From an alpha proteobacterium BAL199 (GTDB lineage Bacteria; Pseudomonadota; Alphaproteobacteria; Thalassobaculales; Thalassobaculaceae): 64,000 bases of DNA. Shown piece after piece: positions 9,801-19,373 of the stretch. A model generated the notes under the pieces. It ran no database searches. It was not told where the DNA came from and worked only from the letters and a program-made list of their open reading frames with translations. The position numbers and the translations under genes were made by a program. Where the stretch lies: assembly GCA_000171835.1 (NCBI GenBank), contig ABHC01000007.1, positions 62,001-126,000 on the forward strand, written 5' to 3'. Position 1 is the stretch's first letter, and every line of letters begins with the position of its first letter.

Positions 9801-9886
9801 CGCGGGTTTCCTTCGACGCGCTGCCCGACATACTACCGTCTTCGAACATCACTTAAAGCGCCGTCACCGGCGGGTCTTGGGAACGA

Positions 9887-10378
9887 CTAGCGGCGGCGAA
9901 TGCGAATCGATCTGCCAACACCGTCGGTCGGAGCAAGCCGGCCGTGCGCCTCGCCCAATGATTGGACCTTGGTCATGGCCACCGGCGGAAACGGCGCCGA
10001 GCGCCGCTGGGCCAAGTCCACGTGAAGGCACATCAGTTCGTTGGTCGCGGCAAGATATCCCTGTTCGGCATGGAACATCCGATGCAGCAAGTGGAAGCGC
10101 TTGGCGTCGAAATCGACGATTCGCGATCGAAACGCCAAGGGAGCCGCTTCCAGCACTTCCCGGTCGTAGGTCACGTGGGCTTCAACGACAAACATCGACG
10201 CGTTGGCCTCGCGTCGATAGGCTTCACCAACCCCGAAATGGGCGCATACCGCCTCGGTCGCCTGATCGAATGCGACCACGTAGTAGCCGACGTTCATGTG
10301 CCCGTTGTAGTCGATCCAATCCGATCGAACGACCGCCCGTCCCGAATCGAACCATCCGTCGTCATTCATGTCCGCCAC
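9887..10378 (-). CDS. Hotdog-fold acyl-CoA thioesterase
   Basis: A 163-residue single hotdog domain. RSDWIDYNGHMNVGYYVVAFDQA is the usual 4HBT thioesterase start, and the Asp of IDYNGHMN is the expected catalytic region; VVEAHVTYDREV and LHRMFHAEQGYLAATNELM follow the fold. It hydrolyses an acyl-CoA; members with DYNGHMN include thioesterases of carnitine/betaine metabolism, but no such genes are adjacent. I chose GTG 10378: a GGGAGG ribosome site lies seven bases upstream, whereas for the ATG at 10369 it is too distant and the ATG at 10405 precedes it. It is divergent from the transporter at 10433, with about 55 bases between starts. Confidence 0.78.
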   Translation of the reverse strand: MADMNDDGWFDSGRAVVRSDWIDYNGHMNVGYYVVAFDQATEAVCAHFGVGEAYRREANASMFVVEAHVTYDREVLEAAPLAFRSRIVDFDAKRFHLLHRMFHAEQGYLAATNELMCLHVDLAQRRSAPFPPVAMTKVQSLGEAHGRLAPTDGVGRSIRIRRR

Positions 10379-10432
10379 GCAGCCACCTCCCGTCCTGACC
10401 GTCATTGATCCGTCTGCATCGGATTTCCGATC

Positions 10433-11353
10433 ATGATGGGCATCCTGGCCTGGTTGGGCAAACACGCCACCGGGTGTTTGGCCGTCGGGGTGTTCCTGGC
10501 GCTGGCCATTCCGGATCTCTCGGCACTGGTGCGACCGACGCTGGTGCCGGCCATCGCGGCGATGCTGACGGTGTCGCTGCTACGGCTGGATCCAGCGGCG
10601 ATCCGACGCGCCGCCGGATCGCCGCTTCGCCTGTTGCCGGCGGTTGGCTTCGTCCTGCTGGTCTCGCCCGGGATCGGCTATCTGGCCGCCACTGCACTGG
10701 ACCTCGACCATGGCATTGCCACGGCGCTGGTGGTCTGGACAGCCTCACCACCGTTGATCTCGGTGCCGGCCATCGCCGCGCTGGTGGGCCTGGACGGCGC
10801 GCTCGCCCTGACGGTCACGACCGCAGCCGGTCTCCTGGTGCCATTGACCCTGCCGCCGATCGTGTTCGCCCTGATCGGCTTGGAGTTGGATATCAGTCCG
10901 GCGGCCCTGGCCCTGCGCTTGGCGACCTTGCTGATCGGCGCCGGGCTGGTGGCGGCGGTCATCCGTCGGCTGGCCGGAACAACCAGACTCGAACGGCATG
11001 CCGATGCGATCGACGGCGTGTTCGTGCTGATCATGCTGCTGTTCGCTGTCGCGGTACTGGACGGCGTCACCCAAGCCGCATTCGCCGATCCGTGGCGCGT
11101 CGCCGGCCTGCTGATCCTGGTCTTTGCGGCTGCTCTGGGAATGCAGGCCATCGGCTGGCTGGTATTCCGCCCGACCGGACCACGGACCGCCGGAACGCTC
11201 GCGCTGATCGCAGGCAACCGAAACATGGCGCTGGTCCTGGGCGCGGCACCGGCGGCATTCGAGCCGGATACGTTCTTGTTTCTGGCATTGTTGCAGTTTC
11301 CGATCTATCTGCTGCCCGTACTGCTCCGCCCGGTATACCGGCTTGCCCGCTGA
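10433..11353 (+). CDS. Bile acid:Na+ symporter (BASS)-like membrane transporter
   Basis: A 306-residue, highly hydrophobic protein with about nine transmembrane segments arranged as an inverted repeat. The segment LVVWTASPPLISVPAIAALVGLDGALALTVTT and the later GTLALIAGNRNMALVLGA are in the positions of the paired ion-binding crossover motifs of BASS-family carriers. These import organic anions with sodium; the cargo here is unknown. Start ATG 10433 (a second ATG follows directly). It is monocistronic as far as can be seen, with the TPR gene about 100 bases downstream on the same strand. Confidence 0.7.
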   Translation: MMGILAWLGKHATGCLAVGVFLALAIPDLSALVRPTLVPAIAAMLTVSLLRLDPAAIRRAAGSPLRLLPAVGFVLLVSPGIGYLAATALDLDHGIATALVVWTASPPLISVPAIAALVGLDGALALTVTTAAGLLVPLTLPPIVFALIGLELDISPAALALRLATLLIGAGLVAAVIRRLAGTTRLERHADAIDGVFVLIMLLFAVAVLDGVTQAAFADPWRVAGLLILVFAAALGMQAIGWLVFRPTGPRTAGTLALIAGNRNMALVLGAAPAAFEPDTFLFLALLQFPIYLLPVLLRPVYRLAR

Positions 11354-11455
11354 CAGGGTTGGAGTACCGCGGCAAATCGAAGATAATTCGGGTGCTTGGT
11401 GCGGCTCGGCCGAGATGAGCCGCCAGCCCATAAGATCCAGGATGGGACCGGGTCC

Positions 11456-13204
11456 GTGAAGGCGATCCAAAGTGCACGACGGCGTGGCCGGCTCGGAACC
11501 TGGCGGCGTCGGATCACGATCCTGGTGCTTGCCACGACGGCCACGGTGGCCAGCTATGTCTTCACTGCCGACAAGCCCCAGAATTATCAAAACCTGTTCG
11601 CGGCAGTCGTTGCGGTCGTCGGTCTGTGCGCCCTGGTTCTCGACTGGTGGGTTAGTCGAAGCATCAAGCGCAGCGGCGGCGTTCAGGCCATGCGCTCGGG
11701 CGGTGTGCTGTCGACCGGCACCGCCGCCATGGCCGGCCGTCTCTGGGCGCAAGGCGAAGGGTTCAGGATCTGCGGCCTGGCGGACGATGCCCAAAAGACC
11801 TTCTCCGAGGCTGCCTCGCTGGCACGTGAAGCCAAACAGGACGCCCTGGAAGCCACCGTCAAGCTCAGCCAGGGCGAGTTAGCCGGCGAGAGGTCGGAGT
11901 TCGACGACGCCGTGCGACTGTTCGACGACGCCGCTGCCAAATTCCAAGCCGCCAAGGACATCCGCGGAGTCGCTCGAACCGTCACGGCAAAGGGCTTTCT
12001 GGCGCTGTCTCGACGCGCATACGACGCGGCGCGGCAGAACTTCGAGGAAGCACGCACGTTGTTTGCCCAGGAGAATGATCGCTTCGGGCAAGGCAGTGCG
12101 TATCTCGGTCTGGGGGAGGCTGGGGTCCGGCTGAACAAGACGGACGAAGCCGCCGGCAATTTTGATCAGGCGCGCTTCATGCTCACCCAGGTGGGTGACC
12201 GGATCGGCGAGGCACACGCCCTGTACTGCCGCGGTGAGTTGTATCGCTTGGAGCGCAACGCGCCGGAAGCCCAGAACCATTTTGAACGCGCGCTTACCCT
12301 TTATCGCCGAACCGGCGATTACGTTGGTGAAGGCTTGGTTCGTCTGGTGATATCCGACGGATACCGAAAGATGCAGCGCCCGACTGAGGCGCGTGAGACG
12401 GCCCTTGAGGCGGCTCAGCGTTTCAAGCAAGCGGGGCGGCGCGTCGGATCCAGCGGATTGATCGCCGGTCGAGGCGATGTCCGACGTTGCCGTGTGCGCT
12501 TTGACTGGGGACGGGCCAACGGCAACACCGCGCGCAATCTGTTCGTCGAGTCTGGGGACAAAGACAACGAATCGCGGCTGATGATCGGGCTCGGCGAAAT
12601 GGAGCGCATCGTCGGAAATGTCGAAGAGGCACGAACTCTGTTCGACCGCGTTCTGTCGCAATCCAAGAGCTCGGAAGACCTGCTGATCATCGCTGACGCC
12701 CAGAAAGGCCGCGGGCACGTGGACATTGCGCGTGGCCAGCAACGCAGCGCTCGAGAGGTCCTGAAGGAAGCCTACGGTCACTACCAGACCGTCGGCGGTG
12801 CCCGCGATGCCGCTCAGGCGCTGATGGACCTCGCGCAAGTCAGCGTGCTCATGGAGAATCCTGATCGGGCACGTGTCGACTACGCGCAGGTACGCTCAAT
12901 GTACCAAACCTTGCGGGACGCCCATGGTGAAGGGTCATCGTTGCGTGCGGCCGGCGACCTCGAGTCGTCCCTCGGCAAGTTGCCCGAGGCCCAGTTCGCC
13001 TATGCCGAAGCGCGCATTCTGTTCCAAAGTGTCGGCGACCGCTTGTCCGAGGCTGACTCCGCATTATTGATCGGTTTGCTGGCGGTCAACATCGACAACG
13101 CCACCGCAGCCGCGCTTCTTGTGCAAGCCGGACGATTGTATCGTGCGGTCGGGGCCGTGGAATGGCAGCGCAAGGCACACGCCATGGCTCAGAGGGTCCG
13201 GTAA
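11456..13204 (+). CDS. Membrane-anchored tetratricopeptide-repeat protein
   Basis: A protein of about 580 residues. Two hydrophobic helices come first (ITILVLATTATVASYVF and NLFAAVVAVVGLCALVLDWW), then from about residue 80 to the end a long array of roughly twelve TPR-type helix pairs (repeated A..F..A..LF pattern, for example AAGNFDQARFMLTQVGDRIGEAHAL). No enzymatic domain is visible. Such proteins scaffold complexes at the membrane. The start is uncertain: GTG 11456 gives a basic N-terminus before the first helix, while TTG 11396 would add 20 residues. The function is not recognised. Confidence 0.65.
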   Translation: MKAIQSARRRGRLGTWRRRITILVLATTATVASYVFTADKPQNYQNLFAAVVAVVGLCALVLDWWVSRSIKRSGGVQAMRSGGVLSTGTAAMAGRLWAQGEGFRICGLADDAQKTFSEAASLAREAKQDALEATVKLSQGELAGERSEFDDAVRLFDDAAAKFQAAKDIRGVARTVTAKGFLALSRRAYDAARQNFEEARTLFAQENDRFGQGSAYLGLGEAGVRLNKTDEAAGNFDQARFMLTQVGDRIGEAHALYCRGELYRLERNAPEAQNHFERALTLYRRTGDYVGEGLVRLVISDGYRKMQRPTEARETALEAAQRFKQAGRRVGSSGLIAGRGDVRRCRVRFDWGRANGNTARNLFVESGDKDNESRLMIGLGEMERIVGNVEEARTLFDRVLSQSKSSEDLLIIADAQKGRGHVDIARGQQRSAREVLKEAYGHYQTVGGARDAAQALMDLAQVSVLMENPDRARVDYAQVRSMYQTLRDAHGEGSSLRAAGDLESSLGKLPEAQFAYAEARILFQSVGDRLSEADSALLIGLLAVNIDNATAAALLVQAGRLYRAVGAVEWQRKAHAMAQRVR

Positions 13205-13429
13205 CCGACGCTGCCGGAAGCCCGTGAAAATCGCGGTATTTTTGCAACACGTAGCACCAAGCGCCAGCCGCCGTCTTGCGTCTGTCTGGCGCCGAGAGCG
13301 GCTCTGTGGTAACTCCTTGGAACGCTGGAAGTCGCCCGCGGCAACGGGATTAGTGCGTCCCGCCCAAGGCAAACTCCCATTCGGTGCATGATGATCTGGT
13401 TAGCACAGGCAGAAACAGGATTTCGTCGA

Positions 13430-14242
13430 ATGCGTCGCATGTTGATGACCACAGTGGTTGCGACAGGGCTTCTCGGTGGCTGCACAGGCCAGGGCGAGTT
13501 GGAGCAGGGCGCGGTCTACGATCCGATCGAGCCGGCCAACCGGATGGTGTTTGCGGTCAACGAGACGCTGGACACGTTCGTCCTTCAGCCAAGCGCGTTC
13601 ATGTACAAGGAAACGATTCCGGACCCGGTCCGGGACATGGTTTTCAGCTTCCTGAACTGGCTGAAGAGCCCGGTCATCCTGGCGAACAACGTATTTCAGG
13701 GCGACTGGAAAGGAGCGGAAGTCACGGCATCCCGATTTGTCGCCAACGCACCGTTCTTTGGCTTTGTCGACAACGCCACAGGGCTTGGCGTCGTGCATCG
13801 CGACGAGGATTTCGGCCAGACGCTGGCTGTTTACGGCGCCAGCGACGGCCCGTACATCGTGCTGCCCTTGCTCGGGCCATCCAACCTTCGCGATACCGCC
13901 GGATTGGTGGTCGATCATTTCCTCGACCCGATCAACTACATCGGCAACGGCGACCCATTCGACGGCAACGACGATCGGGCAGCATTCCAGATCGGCCGGC
14001 GTGTCGTTGGCGCCGTCGATTTTCGGGCCCGCAACTACGAAGCAATCAACGACCTGAAGCGGACATCGGTCGACTATTACGCGCGGGTACGGACTATCTA
14101 TAAGCAGCGCCGCGACGGCCAGATCACCAATGGCACGCCGAAGAACGGAACCGGTTCAACTGGCTCAACCGGTGAGTTCGAAGAGTATGTGCCGGGGGGA
14201 CAGCCTGCAGAGCGTGCAGGAGCGTCCGCCCCCAAAAGTTGA
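13430..14242 (+). CDS. mlaA: Outer-membrane lipid-asymmetry lipoprotein MlaA (VacJ)
   Basis: A lipoprotein of 270 residues: signal peptide with lipobox LLGGC, then the MlaA core (YDPIEPANRMVFAVNETLD, FLNWLKSPVILANNVFQGDW, VHRDEDFGQTLAVYG, YIVLPLLGPSNLRDTAGLVVD). MlaA forms a donut in the outer membrane that removes misplaced phospholipids from the outer leaflet and passes them to periplasmic MlaC. Its C-terminal tail (Gly/Thr/Ser-rich) is low complexity. I chose ATG 13430, preceded by CAGGA, over ATG 13388 because it leaves a compact signal peptide. mlaC starts 29 bases downstream, evidently in the same operon. Confidence 0.93.
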   Translation: MRRMLMTTVVATGLLGGCTGQGELEQGAVYDPIEPANRMVFAVNETLDTFVLQPSAFMYKETIPDPVRDMVFSFLNWLKSPVILANNVFQGDWKGAEVTASRFVANAPFFGFVDNATGLGVVHRDEDFGQTLAVYGASDGPYIVLPLLGPSNLRDTAGLVVDHFLDPINYIGNGDPFDGNDDRAAFQIGRRVVGAVDFRARNYEAINDLKRTSVDYYARVRTIYKQRRDGQITNGTPKNGTGSTGSTGEFEEYVPGGQPAERAGASAPKS

Positions 14243-14271
14243 GCGTCCAGAATCGGCGAGGAATCGAATAC

Positions 14272-14883
14272 ATGAAACTCGCACGGGTTTTTGCGATCGT
14301 TTTGTTTGTAGCGACGACGGCCGGCTTTGCCCGGGCGGATATGCCATCGGCAGATGCGTTCATCGGAAAGCTGGCCGATCGCGCTTTGGCGCTGGTCACC
14401 GATCGCACCACCGATATGCCTGCGAAGCGGGAAAGCTTCGACCGGTTGCTGTCGGAAACGTTCGACATGGAAGGGATCGGTCGGTTCCTGCTGGGCCGCT
14501 ATTGGCGTCTGGCCACTCCGGAAGAACGCGAAGCCTACCTGAAGGCCTTCAACGAGAACATCGTCTACACCTACACCGCGCGGTTCGATGAATATTCCGG
14601 CCAGAAGCTGGTCGTCGACAACAGCCGAGAGGATGGCCAGTTCACCATGGTCGCCAGCCGGATCGTTGATCCGAAAGGCACTCCCGATGTGCGCGTCGAT
14701 TGGCGAATCATTCGCCAAGGCGACAGCTACAAAGTGGTCGACGTGGTGATCGAAGGGGTGAGCATGAGCGTCACCCAGCGCCAAGAGTACGCGTCGGTGA
14801 TCCAAAGCAACGGCGGGCAGGTCCAGGCCCTGATCAAGGCCCTGAACGACCGGATGGAGAGGCTGAAGTCGTCCGGCTCCTAA
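14272..14883 (+). CDS. mlaC: Periplasmic phospholipid carrier MlaC (Ttg2D)
   Basis: A 203-residue protein with a signal peptide (MKLARVFAIVLFVATTAGFARA) and the MlaC/Ttg2D fold: FDRLLSETFDMEGIGRFLLGRYWR, EEREAYLKAFNENIVYTYTARF, VDWRIIRQGDSYKVVDVVIEGVSMSVTQRQEY. MlaC ferries phospholipid between MlaA and the inner-membrane MlaFEDB transporter. ATG 14272 has GAGGA upstream; a longer frame from 14239 would overlap the mlaA stop. The inner-membrane partners (MlaD, MlaE, MlaF) are not in this window. A strong terminator follows at 14962. Confidence 0.93.
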   Translation: MKLARVFAIVLFVATTAGFARADMPSADAFIGKLADRALALVTDRTTDMPAKRESFDRLLSETFDMEGIGRFLLGRYWRLATPEEREAYLKAFNENIVYTYTARFDEYSGQKLVVDNSREDGQFTMVASRIVDPKGTPDVRVDWRIIRQGDSYKVVDVVIEGVSMSVTQRQEYASVIQSNGGQVQALIKALNDRMERLKSSGS

Positions 14884-14961
14884 CGACGCGCAGACTCTCT
14901 CGACAGGCACTGACGCGCACGCACTGCCCGCAGCGCCCGGTATATGACCACGAACCGTGGT

Positions 14962-14999
14962 GAACGCGGCGCAGATGGTCTGTGCCGCGTTCTCTATTT
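14962..14999 (+). terminator. Terminator between mlaC and ettA
   Basis: A 14-bp stem (14962-14975 with 14979-14992, one G-T pair) with a TGG loop is followed by TCTATTT. It lies between two convergent genes and ends the mlaAC transcript. Confidence 0.8.
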
Positions 15000-15001
15000 G
15001 A

Positions 15002-16684
15002 TCAGCTGCGGCGGATCGGCTTGTACTTGATCCGGTGCGGCTGCGCCGCTTCTTCACCTAACCGGCGCTTGCGGTCGGCTTCGTAGGCTTCGTAGTTTCC
15101 CTCAAACCACTCGACGTGGCTGTCGCCCTCGAACGCCAGGATGTGGGTCGCGATCCGGTCGAGGAACCAGCGATCGTGGCTGATCACCACCGCACAACCG
15201 GCAAACTCCAGGAGCCCCTCTTCGAGCGCCCGCAACGTGTCGATGTCCAGATCGTTGGTCGGCTCGTCAAGCATCAACAGGTTGGCGCCGGACTTCAGCA
15301 TTTTGGCTAGGTGCACCCGGTTGCGCTCGCCACCTGACAGCTGACCGACCTTCTTCTGCTGGTCGCCGCCCTTGAAGTTGAACAACCCGACATACGCCCG
15401 GCTGGCCATCTTACGCCGGCCAAGATCGATCTCGTCGTGACCGTCGGAAATTTCCTCAAACACAGTCTTGTTGGCCCGCAACGTGTCGCGGCTCTGATCG
15501 ACATAGCCAAGCTTGACGGTCTCGCCGATGCGAATGGCGCCGCCATCTGGCTTCTCCTGCTCGGTGATCATCCGGAACAGCGTGGTCTTGCCGGCGCCGT
15601 TCGGCCCGATCACGCCGACGATCCCGCCCGGCGGCAACTTGAACGACAACTCGTCGATCAGCAGTCGGTCGCCGAATGCCTTTGACAGCCGCTCCGCCTC
15701 GATCACCACGTCGCCCAACCGCGGTCCGGCCGGGATGACGATCTGGGCGGTATCCGGCGCCTTCTCCTGATTGAGTGCGAGCAGATCCTCATAGGCCGTC
15801 ACGCGGGCCTTGGATTTAGCTTGCCGGGCGCGCGGGCTCTGCTGGATCCACTCCAACTCGTGGTTCAGGCTGCGCATGCGCGCGACCTCGGTCCGACCTT
15901 CCTGCTCCAGGCGCTTCTGCTTCTGCACCAGCCAGCCGGAATAGTTCCCCTCGTAGGGAATGCCACGTCCGCGGTCGATCTCCAGAATCCATCCGGCCAC
16001 TTCGTCGAGGAAGTAGCGATCGTGGGTGACGGTCACAACGGTACCGGCATAGTCAGCGAGCGTGCGCTGCAGCCAAGCGACCGAGTCGGCGTCCAGGTGA
16101 TTGGTCGGCTCATCGAGCAGCAGCAGGTCGGGCTGCGACAGCAGCAGCTTGGCCAGCGCCACACGGCGACGCTCGCCACCGGACAGCTTGGTCACATCGG
16201 CATCGCCCGGCGGGCACCGCAGCGCGTCCATGGCGATCTCGACCTTGCGGTCAATGTCCCATCCGTCCGCGGCGTCGATCTTCTCCTGAAGCTCGCCCTG
16301 CTCGGCCAGAAGATCGTTCATCTCGTCGTCGGTCAGGTCTTCGCCGAACCGGGCGCTGACTTCGTTGAACCGGTCCATCAGAGCCTTGAGCGGCCCCAGA
16401 CCTTCAATGACGTTGCCCTGAACGTCCTTGCTCGAATCCAGTTCGGGTTCCTGCTTCAGGTAGCCGACAGTCGCTCCCTCGGCGGCCCAGGCCTCTCCGG
16501 TATAGTCCTTGTCCTCGCCGGCCATGATCCGCAGCACCGTCGACTTGCCCGCGCCGTTGACGCCAAGCACGCCGATCTTGGCGCCCGGCAGGAAGGACAG
16601 ACGGATGTCCTTCAGCACCTCGCGGCCGCCTGGATAGGCCTTGGAGAGGCCGTTCATCACGTAGATGTACTGGTAGGAGGCCAT
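15002..16684 (-). CDS. ettA: Energy-dependent translational throttle protein EttA (ABC-F)
   Basis: A 560-residue soluble protein with two ABC ATPase domains and no membrane part. Walker A motifs are GVNGAGKST and GPNGAGKTT, each followed by an LSGGE signature and a [22 protein letters not shown] Walker B. The opening [27 protein letters not shown] and the arm region are typical of EttA, an ABC-F factor that binds the ribosomal E site and gates the first elongation step according to ATP/ADP ratio. ATG 16684 chosen. A second ABC-F gene (uup) lies at 56505. Confidence 0.94.
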   Translation of the reverse strand: MASYQYIYVMNGLSKAYPGGREVLKDIRLSFLPGAKIGVLGVNGAGKSTVLRIMAGEDKDYTGEAWAAEGATVGYLKQEPELDSSKDVQGNVIEGLGPLKALMDRFNEVSARFGEDLTDDEMNDLLAEQGELQEKIDAADGWDIDRKVEIAMDALRCPPGDADVTKLSGGERRRVALAKLLLSQPDLLLLDEPTNHLDADSVAWLQRTLADYAGTVVTVTHDRYFLDEVAGWILEIDRGRGIPYEGNYSGWLVQKQKRLEQEGRTEVARMRSLNHELEWIQQSPRARQAKSKARVTAYEDLLALNQEKAPDTAQIVIPAGPRLGDVVIEAERLSKAFGDRLLIDELSFKLPPGGIVGVIGPNGAGKTTLFRMITEQEKPDGGAIRIGETVKLGYVDQSRDTLRANKTVFEEISDGHDEIDLGRRKMASRAYVGLFNFKGGDQQKKVGQLSGGERNRVHLAKMLKSGANLLMLDEPTNDLDIDTLRALEEGLLEFAGCAVVISHDRWFLDRIATHILAFEGDSHVEWFEGNYEAYEADRKRRLGEEAAQPHRIKYKPIRRS

Positions 16685-16865
16685 CGGGGCGGCTCGCCGT
16701 CGGTTGCGGGTGACGGCGGGTTCTAGCGCAGGCGCCCCACCCACCGCAACGTTCGGCTGCCTGACAACTGATCTGCAGGATTGCGAACGGTCGCCCGGAC
16801 CTGCAGATTCAAGCCGGTGATAGCGAACCCGGTGACCGGCAATCGGTTGAGGAGGGTCGGATCAG

Positions 16866-18242
16866 ATGCCCGTGCACGGCGCCACACCGTTGTTTGCGCT
16901 CGATGCGATCGCGATCGATATCGAAACCACCGGGCTCGACGCATCCCGAGCGCACGCTGTCCAGTTCGGGGCAATACCGATCGCCAAAGGCGTCCTGAAA
17001 CCAGATGATGCCTGTGAGCAGATGCTCAATCCCGGCATTCCAATCCCGTCGTCCTCCATCGCCATACACGGCATCACCGACGCGATGGTGCGCAACGCGC
17101 CGACGTTGAGCGATGTCTGGCCCAATCTCGTGGGCCAGTGGAAGAACCGGGTCGTCATCGGCCATTCGATCGGCTTCGACCTGACCGTCCTGGCCGCCGA
17201 AGCGAAGCGCAAGAAGCTGGACTGGCAAAAACCCCGCGCGCTGTGCGTTCGGATGCTGGCGACGATCGCCGCGCCGACGCTTGCCAGCCATTCGCTCGAT
17301 GCCCTCGCGACCTGGCTCAATCTTGAGACCAGGAACCGTCACCGGGCTCTGGGCGATGCCGAGGCTGCCGGCCTGATCTTTCTGGCGCTCATCCCCCACC
17401 TCCAGGCCAGGGGGATTCGCACGCTGGCAGAGGCCGAGCGCGCCTGCTGCGGCCTGACCGCCGAATCGATCCGCCACAGCGAAGCTGGCTGGGAGCCGCC
17501 CGTCACCGAACCGGATGACTCGGTACTGGGACGTGTCGATACCTTCGTCTACAGCCACCGGGTCGCCGACATCATGACCAGCCCGGTGATCACCGTCGCC
17601 AACGACACCCCTCTCAGCCAAGCCATGGAGATCATGGCTTCCCGTGCCATCTCGTCGGTTTTCGTCACGCCGTCGGGCGAGGCGCTCCTTCCCGTCGACC
17701 GCTATTCGATCGTTACCGAACGCGACGCGATCCGCCATATCGTCCTTCGCGGCAGCGCCGCCCTTGAGGATCCGGTCGGTTCGATCGGTTCGCGTCCCAT
17801 TCGCACGATCCGGGAACAAGCCTTCCTCTACCGCGCCGTCGGCCGAATGACCCGGATGGGCTTCCGTCATCTCGGCGTCCATTCCGAAGCGAACACGCTG
17901 GTCGGCGTGGTCTCCGCGCGTGATCTGCTGAAGCTGCGGGACGGCCCGGCAGTCGAACTCACCGACGCAATAGACGAAGCAGCCTCATCGACAGAGTTGG
18001 CTCTTGCCTGGTCCACCTTGCCGCGGGTTGTCCAGTCGCTCACAGCCGAACAGGTCGACGCCCGCCTGATCGCCCAAATCATCAGCGAAGAGATCCGGTC
18101 AATGACCCGGCGGGCGGCGATCCTCGCGTCGCAGGCAATGCAGGACGAGGGCCTGGGTGATCCACCCTGCCCGTTCTCGATACTGGTCCTGGGGTCGGGC
18201 GGGCGTGGCGAAAGCCTGCTAGTGGATAAAATCCGACATTAG
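16866..18242 (+). pseudogene. Exonuclease-CBS-DUF294 protein, 5' part, cut by IS630
   Basis: The first 452 codons of a gene split by an IS630 element. Residues 10-170 are a DEDDh 3'-5' exonuclease (IDIETTGLD, GHSIGFDL, HRALGDAEAAG give D-E-D-H-D). About 225-360 is a CBS pair (VADIMTSPVITVANDTP ... GVVSARDLLKL). From about 420 a DUF294 nucleotidyltransferase domain begins (ILVLGSGGRGESL), then the insertion interrupts it. The frame runs a few codons into the IS and stops at 18240. The rest resumes at 19373. Proteins of this type accompany VC_2705-type symporters, as here, and may tune uptake. The truncated product keeps exonuclease and CBS domains but lacks the transferase site. Confidence 0.9.
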
Positions 18243-19370
18243 AATCCCGCTCAGAATTCCCGCGGGTTCGGTGGCGTGCGAGTCTGGGGCATGCGCACCG
18301 GGATCAGCTTCACCGTCAGTACCGCCGATCGCGCCCGCCTGGAGGCGATCGTGGCGGACCGCAACAGCCCGCAAAAGCACGTCTGGCGCTGCCGGATCGT
18401 GCTGCTCACCGCCGCGGGCCTGGGCACCAACGCGATCATGCGCGAGGCCGGGGTCGCCAAGACGGCGGTCTGGCGCTGGCAGGAGCGCTTCGCCGCCGAA
18501 GGCGTGGACGGGCTGCTGCGGGACAAGACGCGCCCGTCGCGGATCCCGCCGCTGGACCCCTCGGTGGCCGAGCGCGTCGTCGCCCTGACCCTGACCGATC
18601 CGCCCGGCGAGACGACCCACTGGACCGCCGCAACGATGGCGGCACAGACCGGCATCTCGGTTAGTTCGGTGCAGCGGATCTGGCGTGCTCACGGTTTGGC
18701 CCCGCATCGGATCCGGCAGTTCAAGCTCTCGAACGACCCGGAGTTCGTGACCAAGCTGCGCGACGTGGTCGGGCTCTATGTCGACCCGCCGGCCCACGCC
18801 ATCGTGCTCAGCGTCGACGAGAAGAGCCAGATCCAGGCGCTCGACCGCACCCAGCCCGGCCTGCCGCTGAAGAAGGGCCGCGCCGGCACCATGACCCACG
18901 ACTACAAGCGCCATGGCACCACCACCTTGTTCGCTGCCCTCAACGTGCTCGACGGCACCGTCATCGGCCGCAACATGCAGCGTCACCGCCACCAGGAGTT
19001 CATCCGCTTCCTCAACCACATCGAGGCCCAGGTTCCGGCCGGCAAGGTGATCCACGCCGTCCTCGACAACTACGCCGCCCACAAGCACCCCAAGGTCCGC
19101 GCCTGGCTGCACCGCCATCCCCGCTGGACCTTCCACTTCGTGCCGACCTCATGTTCCTGGCTCAACGCCGTCGAAGGCTTCTTCGCCAGGCTCGCCAAGC
19201 GCCGCCTCAAGCGCGGCGTCTTCCGCTCTGTCGCCGACCTCCAGGCCGCCATCAACCGCTTCCTCGACGAGCACAACGCCTCAGATCCGAAGCCCTTCAA
19301 CTGGACAGCCGATCCCGACAAAATCATCGCCGCCGTCAGGCGTGGGCACCAAGTGTTGGATTCTATCCAC
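18222..19370 (+). mobile_element. IS630-family insertion sequence, 1149 bp
   Basis: Terminal inverted repeats start GTGGATA at both ends (16 of the first 19 positions match between 18222 onward and the reverse complement from 19370). The element is flanked by a duplicated TA (18220-18221 and 19371-19372), the hallmark of IS630/Tc1-mariner transposition. Deleting the element plus one TA restores an open frame, GES-LL-VPDQDN, across the DUF294 active site. It carries one transposase gene in the same direction as the host gene. Confidence 0.95.
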
Positions 19371-19373
19371 TAG
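18291..19373 (+). CDS. IS630-family transposase
   Basis: A 360-residue transposase: helix-turn-helix DNA-binding part (residues 1-130, GTNAIMREAGVAKTAVWRWQERF), then a DDE catalytic core with VDEKSQIQALDR (first Asp), VLDNYAAHKHPKV (second Asp) and SWLNAVEGFFARL (Glu). It cuts and pastes the element at TA sites. ATG 18291 is the likely start, though GTG 18276 is in frame. The stop codon TAG (19371-19373) is built from the target TA plus the first host base, so the gene ends on the element boundary. It looks intact. Confidence 0.93.
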   Translation: MRTGISFTVSTADRARLEAIVADRNSPQKHVWRCRIVLLTAAGLGTNAIMREAGVAKTAVWRWQERFAAEGVDGLLRDKTRPSRIPPLDPSVAERVVALTLTDPPGETTHWTAATMAAQTGISVSSVQRIWRAHGLAPHRIRQFKLSNDPEFVTKLRDVVGLYVDPPAHAIVLSVDEKSQIQALDRTQPGLPLKKGRAGTMTHDYKRHGTTTLFAALNVLDGTVIGRNMQRHRHQEFIRFLNHIEAQVPAGKVIHAVLDNYAAHKHPKVRAWLHRHPRWTFHFVPTSCSWLNAVEGFFARLAKRRLKRGVFRSVADLQAAINRFLDEHNASDPKPFNWTADPDKIIAAVRRGHQVLDSIH

